NCBI GenBank assembly: GCA_021107605.1
Contig: JAIOSN010000327.1
Coordinates: 1-5,210 of the forward strand
Length of the DNA: 5,210 nucleotides
Direction: 5' to 3'
Source: Anaerolineae bacterium
GTDB taxonomy: Bacteria; Chloroflexota; Anaerolineae; B4-G1; SLSP01
A program made the position numbers and the translations under genes. How positions within the stretch are numbered: position 1 is the first letter of the stretch; each line of letters opens with the position of its first letter. This document shows, in pieces, positions 1-5,210 of the stretch. The notes under the pieces are model-generated. The model did not search any database and was not told where the DNA came from. It saw only the letters and a list, made by a program, of their open reading frames with translations.

Positions 1-50
1 CGCCCGTTGTCCGGTGTGGTTGGCGGGTAGGAAATGAGAGAGGGCGAAGG
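1..50 (+). other. Leader, possibly with the tail of an upstream gene
   Basis: Frame 1 is open from the window edge to a TAG at 28-30 and reads RPLSGVVGG. Frame 2 is open to a TGA at 35-37. Either could be the last codons of an upstream gene, and a stop at 28-30 would leave a 20-nt gap, close to the 21-nt gap after the first lipoprotein gene. The peptide is too short to recognise. The third frame is the frame of the first lipoprotein and has no stop before position 51, so an upstream extension of that gene cannot be formally excluded. No promoter-like pair of hexamers was seen. Confidence 0.25.
37..44 (+). promoter_or_regulatory. Ribosome binding site for the GTG-started lipoprotein gene
   Basis: A purine-rich stretch, AGAGAGGG, lies 6 nt before the GTG at 51. 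It is weaker than the AAGGAG-type sites of the downstream genes. It supports the GTG start, as does the well-formed lipoprotein signal peptide that begins there. The nearby ATG at 34-36 is out of frame. Confidence 0.5.
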
Positions 51-2822
51 GTGAAGCAAATTCGCATCCCCGTTTTGTCACTTGTGTTAGCTGTCTTGCT
101 GACTGCCTGTTGCAAAACGCAGCTAACTCATGTGTCTATACTGACCACACCGCTGTCTGTTATTCCAACAATGGTGTCACCACACTCTCCTTTACCTCAA
201 CCCCGAACACCTACCACGATACCTCTCACCTCGCCACCCACTGAGGCTCCCACGACGACGCCTACAGTCGTGCCTGTGCCCACACCAACACCATCTCCTG
301 TTGACTTGGCGGGGAAAATCATCTTTCTACGCGATGGTGATCTGTGGGCAATGTGGCCGGACGGGACCGAATTGGAACAGGTCACTTTCGATAGTAGCTT
401 CACACCGGCACCCCGCGTAGGGTGTCCGAGGGGCGCTGACCTGACCAGCCCGGTTCCCGGAACTGTGATTTACGCAAGTCGGACACCCTTCGAGACCAAC
501 ACACCCAACGTGGTCGCTGCACCGATACCAGAGGAATGCACACAACCGCTCTCGTCTCCCCTTCCTTACGGCTGCGGTGACATTGATTGTCGGTGTTTTG
601 GCTTTCTGTTCTCACCGGACAATCGCTGGCTGGCCTACGTTTACGTCACCCCACGCAATCAGTTCGAGACACGGATCATAGATCTGGCTCACAAGACGCC
701 TATCGCCATCAGCGGCGGGATGATTCCAGCCAAGTGGCTTCCGACTGGACAGTTGATTCTCAGCGCACCTCACTGTGGAGGGGCCACGGTGAAGTATTGG
801 GAACCCAACACATATATGCTCACACCGCTGGAAACGTATTGGGGCGACTGGAATCCCTCGGACACGGCTTTTGTCACCTGCGTCCAGCCCTATCAAGGCC
901 CCAAGTACCTGTGGGGGTACGATTTCGAGCGCAAGATCGTATTGGAGAGCGTGGATCGGATGCAGGATTACGTCGGCTCCGCGTTCTGGACGCCCGGCTA
1001 CGATGGGTATGTCTACACTCGAGCAACCATTTCCTGTACGCTTTCTCTCACTGAGGAGAGACTATGTCCCATCGGCCCCCGTGAACTCTGGCTTGCCGAC
1101 ACGGTGGGGCAGCACCATACATGCGTAGTCTGTGACCCGGCCTACGATTTCGACGTTCTGGGGCGGGTAGATGGACAACTCCTGGTCCGGCGCACCCCCT
1201 TCCAGGACAACGACGACACCTATCTGGACATCGCTCATCTATGCGATGACTACCGGGATTGCGAAGAAGCCGTCTATTACCTGATCAATTGGGAAACGGG
1301 CGAGTGGTTTCCTTCCACACTGACAGCTGTCCCTTGGCCAAGCGGGCCTTCACTGGAAGCCACGCCCGTTTACACCGAACCGAGCAGGGAGTGGTGGTTG
1401 GTACTCGGCGTAAGCGATGCGGGGTTGTGGCGCGTCTTTGCCGACGGCCAACCGTCCGAAGTAGTTATACCGGACGGAACCAAGTTCATCTGGGTCTCTC
1501 CTCACCCGGTAGAACCGGTAGCTTCTGACGATTCAACTCGTGGTATATGGTTAGAAGCCGCTCTCAATTCAGCGTCACCGACAGCGCCACGATTGGAATT
1601 TGACCGGGCAAGATGGCATCTGACCGATCATGTACCGGGGCGCAAAATGCTCGTTCATCAAGTCATTGACAATTGTCACATTTCTCAGAGCACCTGCCAC
1701 GGACTGGGGCCGGGGTGGAGCGTGCAGCACGATTCTGTTAGAGGCGCCTCAAAAAATCTAGCCAGCTACCAGGGAGAGCTGCGCTTCGTAAACTATTGTA
1801 TGCTCACAGAAGGGCTGGATGTTTGTTTTGCAGTGGGTTGTAAAATCGCAGACGAAAATGAAAGGGAAACCTGTATCCGCGATGCAGAAGCGGTGCTACT
1901 ACGCACTCTTCGGGCTGTGCCGAACCAGCATCTCACACCGACTCCCGGCGGAGCGGTCTGGCGCATCCTGTTCAAGGGGGCGCCCTGTGCAGAGATGTTA
2001 AACCCTGGCTGCCAGCCATTTGATGATACTCCCATCTACTCCTACATCATCAATAGCAACGGAACCGGCCTGGAGAAAATTGAGAGTCTTCCACCGATAT
2101 CTCTTTTGTCACCAGACGGCACTCACCTGGCTTACGCTACGGGAGATGGCCTCTATGTAGCCAACGCAGATGGCACCAACCCGGTCAGGGTTCTTGACTA
2201 CTGGGTAACGTTTGATTTCTCTCCTGACGGAAAATACATAGTGTATGGCGAACGTCAAATCGGTGGAAATGACCTTGATGTGGTACAGGCCCAGATTGGG
2301 TACATCCAGCTCGATAGCTTGACCCAGGTTATCTTGGCAACATTACCAACCGCAGGCGCTAGTGTTTATGTATCTCCCGACGGCGACTGGATTTTGGCCC
2401 GTGGCCGATCGCGGGACCCAATTACCTATCACCTCTACCTGGTAGGAATGGAAAACGGCGAGGTGCGTGAGCTCTTCCATTTTGACCACATGGGGCCTGT
2501 GCGTTGGTCACCAGATGGTACAGAGGTCGAGTTTGTAGCATTTCGGAAAGAAGATGAAACCTATATCACTGTATTCTACACAATGGATCGAAACGGTAAA
2601 AACCTGCGGCCAACGTTAACCATCACCCACCTGTACAACTGGTTGTCTCTCGGTGACTGGTCGCCTAATGGTCGGGAATTCGCCTTTGCAATGTCCCCAA
2701 AGTTTGAGGAATCAGAACCGGGACTGTACGTGTTGGATCTCAACAATGGGTACTGGCACAGTATTCTGCCGGACTACTACGTGGGTTTTGTAGAGACTTG
2801 TGCCGCAGGATTCCCCCGGTGA
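51..2822 (+). CDS. Large surface lipoprotein with two beta-propeller regions and a Cys-rich middle domain
   Basis: Predicted 923-aa membrane-anchored lipoprotein of unknown function. Residues 1-20 form a lipoprotein signal peptide (positive MKQIR, hydrophobic core, lipobox L17-T-A-C20). Residues 40-86 are a Pro/Thr/Ser-rich stalk. Residues ~87-500 look like a divergent propeller: GKIIFLRDGDLWAMWPDG opens it, FSPDNRWLAYV lies at 187-197, and degenerate blades such as WNPSDTAFV follow. Residues ~510-622 are a domain I do not recognise. Residues ~633-915 are a clearer PD40/TolB-like propeller with SPDG-type motifs at 687-690, 724-727, 775-778, 820-823 and 871-874 (SPNG). The mature protein has about 22 cysteines after the lipobox pair, including CVVC at 358-361, which suggests disulfides outside the cytoplasm. 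PD40 propellers generally bind proteins or ligands, and no catalytic motif was seen. The GTG start was chosen for the signal peptide and upstream purine-rich site. It is about twice the length of the paralogous lipoprotein at 3379. Lipoprotein and propeller calls are firm; the role is not known. Confidence 0.88.
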   Translation: MKQIRIPVLSLVLAVLLTACCKTQLTHVSILTTPLSVIPTMVSPHSPLPQPRTPTTIPLTSPPTEAPTTTPTVVPVPTPTPSPVDLAGKIIFLRDGDLWAMWPDGTELEQVTFDSSFTPAPRVGCPRGADLTSPVPGTVIYASRTPFETNTPNVVAAPIPEECTQPLSSPLPYGCGDIDCRCFGFLFSPDNRWLAYVYVTPRNQFETRIIDLAHKTPIAISGGMIPAKWLPTGQLILSAPHCGGATVKYWEPNTYMLTPLETYWGDWNPSDTAFVTCVQPYQGPKYLWGYDFERKIVLESVDRMQDYVGSAFWTPGYDGYVYTRATISCTLSLTEERLCPIGPRELWLADTVGQHHTCVVCDPAYDFDVLGRVDGQLLVRRTPFQDNDDTYLDIAHLCDDYRDCEEAVYYLINWETGEWFPSTLTAVPWPSGPSLEATPVYTEPSREWWLVLGVSDAGLWRVFADGQPSEVVIPDGTKFIWVSPHPVEPVASDDSTRGIWLEAALNSASPTAPRLEFDRARWHLTDHVPGRKMLVHQVIDNCHISQSTCHGLGPGWSVQHDSVRGASKNLASYQGELRFVNYCMLTEGLDVCFAVGCKIADENERETCIRDAEAVLLRTLRAVPNQHLTPTPGGAVWRILFKGAPCAEMLNPGCQPFDDTPIYSYIINSNGTGLEKIESLPPISLLSPDGTHLAYATGDGLYVANADGTNPVRVLDYWVTFDFSPDGKYIVYGERQIGGNDLDVVQAQIGYIQLDSLTQVILATLPTAGASVYVSPDGDWILARGRSRDPITYHLYLVGMENGEVRELFHFDHMGPVRWSPDGTEVEFVAFRKEDETYITVFYTMDRNGKNLRPTLTITHLYNWLSLGDWSPNGREFAFAMSPKFEESEPGLYVLDLNNGYWHSILPDYYVGFVETCAAGFPR
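168..308 (+). other. Pro/Thr-rich stalk of the first lipoprotein
   Basis: Codons 40-86 encode a low-complexity stretch dominated by Pro, Thr, Ser and Val, ending in PTPTPSP. Such stretches usually act as extended, often glycosylated spacers between the lipid anchor and a folded domain. The repeated ACN/CCN codons also create the long open minus-strand frame over this stretch, which I regard as a shadow. Confidence 0.8.
1578..1916 (+). other. Unrecognised Cys-rich domain between the two propellers
   Basis: Codons ~510-622 of the first lipoprotein lack WSPDG-type motifs and read as a separate mixed alpha/beta module. Six cysteines occur at 542, 549, 583, 592, 597 and 608, within landmarks such as VHQVIDNC, GLGPGWSVQH, RFVNYC, CFAVGC and CIRDAEAVLLRTL. 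The last stretch looks like a terminal amphipathic helix. The spacing would allow three disulfides. It is absent from the second lipoprotein. I cannot assign it to a family, and the boundaries are approximate. Confidence 0.5.
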
Positions 2823-2831
2823 CAGAAAGAT

Positions 2832-2837
2832 AAGGAG
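2832..2837 (+). promoter_or_regulatory. Ribosome binding site for the truncated M23 gene
   Basis: AAGGAG sits 6 nt before the ATG at 2844, inside the 21-nt gap after the first lipoprotein gene. It selects 2844 over the out-of-frame ATG at 2839, which would be too close. Confidence 0.75.
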
Positions 2838-2843
2838 AATGCA

Positions 2844-3377
2844 ATGATAATTCGTCGCAAACCCTTCGTACCGAGATTGCTCGGGGTCGTGCTTGTTGGA
2901 TTCTGGATGTCAACATCTCTGTTTGGCACGACAAGTACATTCACGGAAGCCGTCAAATACCACCAGGCACAGCCTGCGCTATTTCTTGAACCTCCGTACT
3001 ATGGCACGGTGCCAGTGAACTGCGTGTACGATCACGAGTATCCACTCTATGGAGGGGAGGCATTTGTTGATCCGGATAATGCCTTTATCATAACCTCAAC
3101 AGTCGTACACTATGATAACACACCCTGGACAGGAACGGTCGACTCATGCAATATTGGGACGCCCAGTTGCTATAGTGGTCACAACGGCATCGACTATGAC
3201 CTGGAGTACGAATTGGTGCGCGCTGTAGCGCCGGGTGATGTTCAGTACGCCGGTTGGCGTTACCCGGCCAACCACGGAATTGGGGGTGGACTATATGTCC
3301 ATTTGCGTCATAGCAATGGCTATGATACTCTTTACGGCCACATGAGTGTTCTGCGCGTGCAAACGAAGGAGGGATGA
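2844..3377 (+). CDS. Exported M23 (LytM-like) peptidase, C-terminally truncated
   Basis: Predicted 177-aa exported protein related to zinc-dependent M23 peptidoglycan endopeptidases. Residues 1-30 resemble a Sec signal or anchor (RRKPFVPR, then LLGVVLVGFWMSTSLFG). An N-terminal extension carries FLEPPYYG (47-54) and VYDHE (61-65), shared with the protein at 4755. The M23 domain starts at GHNGIDYD: H113 and D117 match the HxxxD zinc motif. It continues through VRAVAPGDVQYAG and YVHLRHSNGYDTLYGHMS, where H166 matches the first catalytic His (YxH, His260 of LytM). The protein ends 11 residues later. The usual remainder, including the HLHF (HxH) motif that supplies the third zinc ligand and second catalytic His, is absent, and no remnant of it was seen downstream. 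The stop lies 1 nt before the next start. As written it should lack hydrolase activity. It may be a decaying copy, a regulatory remnant, or an artefact of sequence assembly. The family call is strong; function of the truncated form is open. Confidence 0.82.
   Translation: MIIRRKPFVPRLLGVVLVGFWMSTSLFGTTSTFTEAVKYHQAQPALFLEPPYYGTVPVNCVYDHEYPLYGGEAFVDPDNAFIITSTVVHYDNTPWTGTVDSCNIGTPSCYSGHNGIDYDLEYELVRAVAPGDVQYAGWRYPANHGIGGGLYVHLRHSNGYDTLYGHMSVLRVQTKEG
3366..3372 (+). promoter_or_regulatory. Ribosome binding site that sets the start of the second lipoprotein
   Basis: AAGGAGG lies inside the last codons of the truncated M23 gene, 6 nt before the ATG at 3379. It supports 3379 over the in-frame GTG at 3346, which would add MFCACKRRRDE before an already complete lipoprotein signal peptide. 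Confidence 0.85.
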
Positions 3378-3378
3378 G

Positions 3379-4755
3379 ATGAAACAAAGAGTAACCTCAA
3401 TAATTGCCGGGCTAATCACTTTGGGGCTGGCCGCCTGCAATTTGCCGCCGGTCACTGTGTCCGTTTTGTCCACGCCTGTATCTGTGATTCCAACCGCGAC
3501 CTCTCAACCCACCTTAACCTGGACGCCAACCCCAACACCTTCTCCAATTCCTACTGAAACGCCTACGGCCACTCCCACCCTGACCCCACTGCCGACGCCT
3601 TTGCCAGACCCCCTGCTGAAGGGACAAATTGGTTTTGCGGCTTATGATGTTCTTGAAGGGGAATGTGAGGGAGGGCCGGACGGGAACGGCTTTTACTACT
3701 TCAACTTGTACACGATTGTGCCTGACGGCTCTAGCCTACGGCATTGGGGCGAGTTCATGACCCACATGCTGGTTCTTTCCTGGTCCCCCGATGGGCGTTG
3801 GGCACTCCTGCATGCATTGGCGGGATCTGTTCCTTTCGCTAGCCTCCACGACCTGTACCTCGTGGACAACGTGTTTGAAGAGACCGTGGCAGTGGGGCTA
3901 CCTCACTCGGAAACCCTGAACATGTACGTGATCCCCTATCGGGGTGAAGTGATTCCCGCTATCTGGTCGCCGGGGAGCGAGAAAGCAGCAGTCAGTCTTA
4001 TCCTGACCTCTGCGGATGGTTCAGAACGTGACATCTACGTGCTGGATGCGGCATCGCGTCACCTAGCGCCCTTGGTTGCTACCCCTTCAGAGGAAGCCAT
4101 CCTCTCTTGGTCTCCCGACGGGGAGTGGATTGCTTACGCTCAGTGGGAAGGGTTCGATCCGGAACCGGAGCGGCTGCGACTGGTGGTCTCCCGCGCTGAC
4201 GGCTCAGAGCCGCGCGAGGTAGTGTGCTGTGGGGTTTTCCCCACTAACTTCCACTGGTCAGCCGACGGTCGTCAATTGGTTTTCCCTGCCTTTGATGGTG
4301 AAGCCCTGCATCTCACCACGGTGGACATCGAGCGCGAGCAGCCCTTCGACGTCGCCCAACTGCCGCCCAGCGTAACTCGGGCAGACCTCTTGCATGGACC
4401 TGGATACAGTAAACCTTTTGATGTTGCCCAACTGCTGCCCACCACTCCCCTGCTCTATCTGTCCCCTGATAGCAGCCGCTACGCGATGGCACTGAACAGG
4501 GAAGGCCAGACTGACATCTTCGTCATCAACGCCGATGGCAGTGGCTTGACCAATCTAACCAATCATCCGGCCAACGACGATTTGCCAGTCTGGTCGTCAG
4601 ATGGCCAGTACATCGCTTTTGTTTCCAATCGAGGGAATGTACCTTGGCTCCGGCAACTGTATGTGATGCGGGTAGATGGCAGCGATGTGCGTCTGGTCAG
4701 CAACAAATGTGTAGGGCCGTTTTTCTGGGGGCCGCTTCCTGAGGAGGAAAAGTGA
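3379..4755 (+). CDS. Surface lipoprotein with a TolB-like PD40 beta-propeller
   Basis: Predicted 458-aa lipoprotein, anchored outside the cytoplasmic membrane. Residues 1-20 form the signal peptide with lipobox L17-A-A-C20. Residues 39-78 are a TPTPTP-type stalk. Residues ~80-452 form a single propeller with six PD40-type motifs: LSWSPDGRW (133-141), AIWSPGSEK (194-202), LSWSPDGEW (242-250), FHWSADGRQ (291-299), YLSPDSSRY (360-368) and PVWSSDGQY (403-411). The last blades, with FVINADGSGLTNLTNHP and then IAFVSNRGN and LYVMRVDGSD, closely follow the TolB C-terminal repeat pattern. It is not TolB itself, since there is no TolB N-terminal domain or Tol/Pal gene nearby. The mature chain has few cysteines (96, 283, 284, 444), unlike the first lipoprotein. 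Its first 39 residues align with the first lipoprotein, so the two are probably paralogues. It begins 1 nt after the truncated M23 gene and overlaps the next gene by 1 nt. A scaffold or ligand-binding role is inferred. Confidence 0.9.
   Translation: MKQRVTSIIAGLITLGLAACNLPPVTVSVLSTPVSVIPTATSQPTLTWTPTPTPSPIPTETPTATPTLTPLPTPLPDPLLKGQIGFAAYDVLEGECEGGPDGNGFYYFNLYTIVPDGSSLRHWGEFMTHMLVLSWSPDGRWALLHALAGSVPFASLHDLYLVDNVFEETVAVGLPHSETLNMYVIPYRGEVIPAIWSPGSEKAAVSLILTSADGSERDIYVLDAASRHLAPLVATPSEEAILSWSPDGEWIAYAQWEGFDPEPERLRLVVSRADGSEPREVVCCGVFPTNFHWSADGRQLVFPAFDGEALHLTTVDIEREQPFDVAQLPPSVTRADLLHGPGYSKPFDVAQLLPTTPLLYLSPDSSRYAMALNREGQTDIFVINADGSGLTNLTNHPANDDLPVWSSDGQYIAFVSNRGNVPWLRQLYVMRVDGSDVRLVSNKCVGPFFWGPLPEEEK
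3493..3612 (+). other. Pro/Thr-rich stalk of the second lipoprotein
   Basis: Codons 39-78 encode repeated TP, TPTP and TPLP units. This is the same kind of spacer as in the first lipoprotein, following the shared VS-x-L-x-TP-x-SVIPT segment. It likely holds the propeller away from the membrane. Confidence 0.82.
4342..4368 (+). repeat. Internal 27-nt repeat, copy 1 (PFDVAQLPP)
   Basis: Codons 322-330 of the second lipoprotein. This matches copy 2, which starts exactly 72 nt (24 codons) downstream, at 22 of 27 bases. All five differences are C here and T in copy 2, four of them synonymous third positions. Confidence 0.8.
4414..4440 (+). repeat. Internal 27-nt repeat, copy 2 (PFDVAQLLP)
   Basis: Codons 346-354 of the second lipoprotein, leading directly into the fifth blade motif LYLSPDSSRY. 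Similarity to copy 1 fades after the ninth codon, so any original duplication of a longer unit is no longer clear. Confidence 0.8.
4742..4747 (+). promoter_or_regulatory. Ribosome binding site for the second M23 gene
   Basis: AGGAGG lies within the last codons (EEEK) of the second lipoprotein, 7 nt before the ATG at 4755. The stop and start overlap as TGATG at 4753-4757, an arrangement that often allows terminating ribosomes to restart. Confidence 0.82.
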
Positions 4756-5210
4756 TGAACGGCAAAATCCGCAGATACCTGCCCCGGCTCAGTCTTTTCG
4801 CGCTGTGCGGGTTGACGGTGATGGCGACATTGGCAGCTCCGGCTTCTTCGCGTTCTGTTATCCTGCAACAAGCCACCGCTTTTCTGAGCGCTCCATACTA
4901 CGGCCTCACACAAATCTCATCGGTCTTCGATCATGATGCCACCAATTTCAATATACTGGCATTCAATGGCGACACCGCCAGCAGATGGGTATGTCCTTGT
5001 AGACCAACAGGGGACTGCGCGGATCCAGACTTCAATCGGGGGTACTTCAACTGCAACTTGGGCAGGTACATATACTACGATGGTCACAACGGCATTGACT
5101 ACCTGCTCCGCTACGACTACGTGCGCGCGGCTGCGGCCGGGCAGGTTGCCTATGCCGGGTGGAATGTGCCGGGCAACCACGGACGACCTGGCGGGCTACT
5201 GGGGTTATAC
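4755..5210 (+). CDS. Exported M23 (LytM-like) peptidase, cut by the window end
   Basis: The first 152 codons of a second M23-like protein; the frame is open to the last base. A Sec signal peptide is clear: KIRRYLPR, a hydrophobic core LSLFALCGLTVMATLA, and a likely cleavage after A28-P-A30. The N-terminal extension has FLSAPYYG (43-50) and VFDHD (57-61), matching the truncated M23 protein upstream. The zinc motif is in GHNGIDY with H111 and D115, followed by VRAAAAGQVAYAGW and PGNHG. The window ends in GGLLGLY, just before the strand that precedes the catalytic YxH in the sister protein. The rest of the catalytic domain, including HxH, would lie downstream, so activity cannot be judged. The middle part (residues ~62-106) aligns poorly with the sister copy and has four cysteines (80, 82, 88, 100). 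The start is set by the AGGAGG site and by the TGATG overlap. Peptidoglycan is the expected substrate from the family, if it is intact. Confidence 0.85.
   Translation, partial: MNGKIRRYLPRLSLFALCGLTVMATLAAPASSRSVILQQATAFLSAPYYGLTQISSVFDHDATNFNILAFNGDTASRWVCPCRPTGDCADPDFNRGYFNCNLGRYIYYDGHNGIDYLLRYDYVRAAAAGQVAYAGWNVPGNHGRPGGLLGLY

Noticed and set aside
197..403. Minus-strand frame opposite the first lipoprotein stalk, with Gly/Val-rich translation
   Set aside because: The Gly/Val pattern is the reverse complement of Thr/Pro codons. It has no ribosome site or family features.
2823..2843. Possible terminator or promoter in the 21-nt gap between the first two genes
   Set aside because: The gap is filled mainly by the ribosome binding site, with no inverted repeat or T-run.
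2844..2905. Twin-arginine signal in the truncated M23 protein (IIRRKPFV)
   Set aside because: The residues after RR do not fit the S/T-RR-x-F-L-K pattern, as Phe is one position too late. An ordinary Sec signal or anchor is more likely.
3346..3378. In-frame GTG at 3346 as the start of the second lipoprotein
   Set aside because: It would add 11 charged and cysteine-rich residues before a complete lipoprotein signal peptide and has no clear ribosome site, while the ATG at 3379 has AAGGAGG at ideal spacing.
3379..4755. Identification of the second lipoprotein as TolB
   Set aside because: The blade motifs are TolB-like, but it is a stalked lipoprotein without the TolB N-terminal domain, and no Tol/Pal genes are nearby.
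4563..5180. Long minus-strand open frames opposite the second lipoprotein's end and the second M23 gene
   Set aside because: They overlap well-supported plus-strand genes, and their translations show no recognisable domain or signal.
4933..5210. A second open plus-strand frame from ATG 4933 to the window end, with a stretch reading DGYVLVDQQGT
   Set aside because: It looked briefly like a frameshifted continuation of the M23 gene. However, the 4755 frame is matched to the sister protein on both sides (PYYG/VFDHD before, GHNGIDY/YAGW after), so the other frame is a shadow.

Overview
The window looks like part of a bacterial surface-protein operon, with all genes on the plus strand. It holds two copies of the same two-gene module: a lipoprotein with a Pro/Thr-rich stalk and PD40/TolB-type beta-propeller repeats, followed by an exported M23 (LytM-type) peptidase-like protein. 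Lipobox signal peptides, long TPTPTP-style stalks, WSPDG-repeat propellers and strong Shine-Dalgarno sites are typical of Chloroflexota (Anaerolineae and relatives). That assignment is inference, since no marker gene is present. By eye the base composition is moderately GC-rich and fairly even, with no obvious foreign island.

Layout. Positions 1-50 are a short leader that may include the end of an upstream gene. Positions 51-2822 encode a large 923-aa lipoprotein with a stalk, a divergent cysteine-rich N-terminal propeller, an unrecognised cysteine-rich middle domain and a C-terminal PD40 propeller. Positions 2844-3377 encode a 177-aa M23-like protein that stops inside the catalytic domain, so the last metal/catalytic HxH motif is missing. 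Positions 3379-4755 encode a 458-aa lipoprotein with a stalk and a single six-motif propeller. From 4755 to the window edge is the first 152 codons of a second M23-like protein.

The genes are packed closely: a 21-nt gap, then a 1-nt gap, then a 1-nt overlap (TGATG). This suggests one transcript with translational coupling. No promoter, terminator, RNA gene, CRISPR array, insertion sequence or minus-strand gene could be supported.

Function is inferred only. All four products carry export signals. The lipoproteins would be anchored at the outer face of the cytoplasmic membrane, and the M23-like proteins would be released to or held at the wall. A propeller sensor or scaffold paired with a wall hydrolase is a reasonable reading. 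The most notable points are the module duplication, the truncation of the first M23 protein exactly where the next gene begins, and the unrecognised cysteine-rich domain between two propellers.
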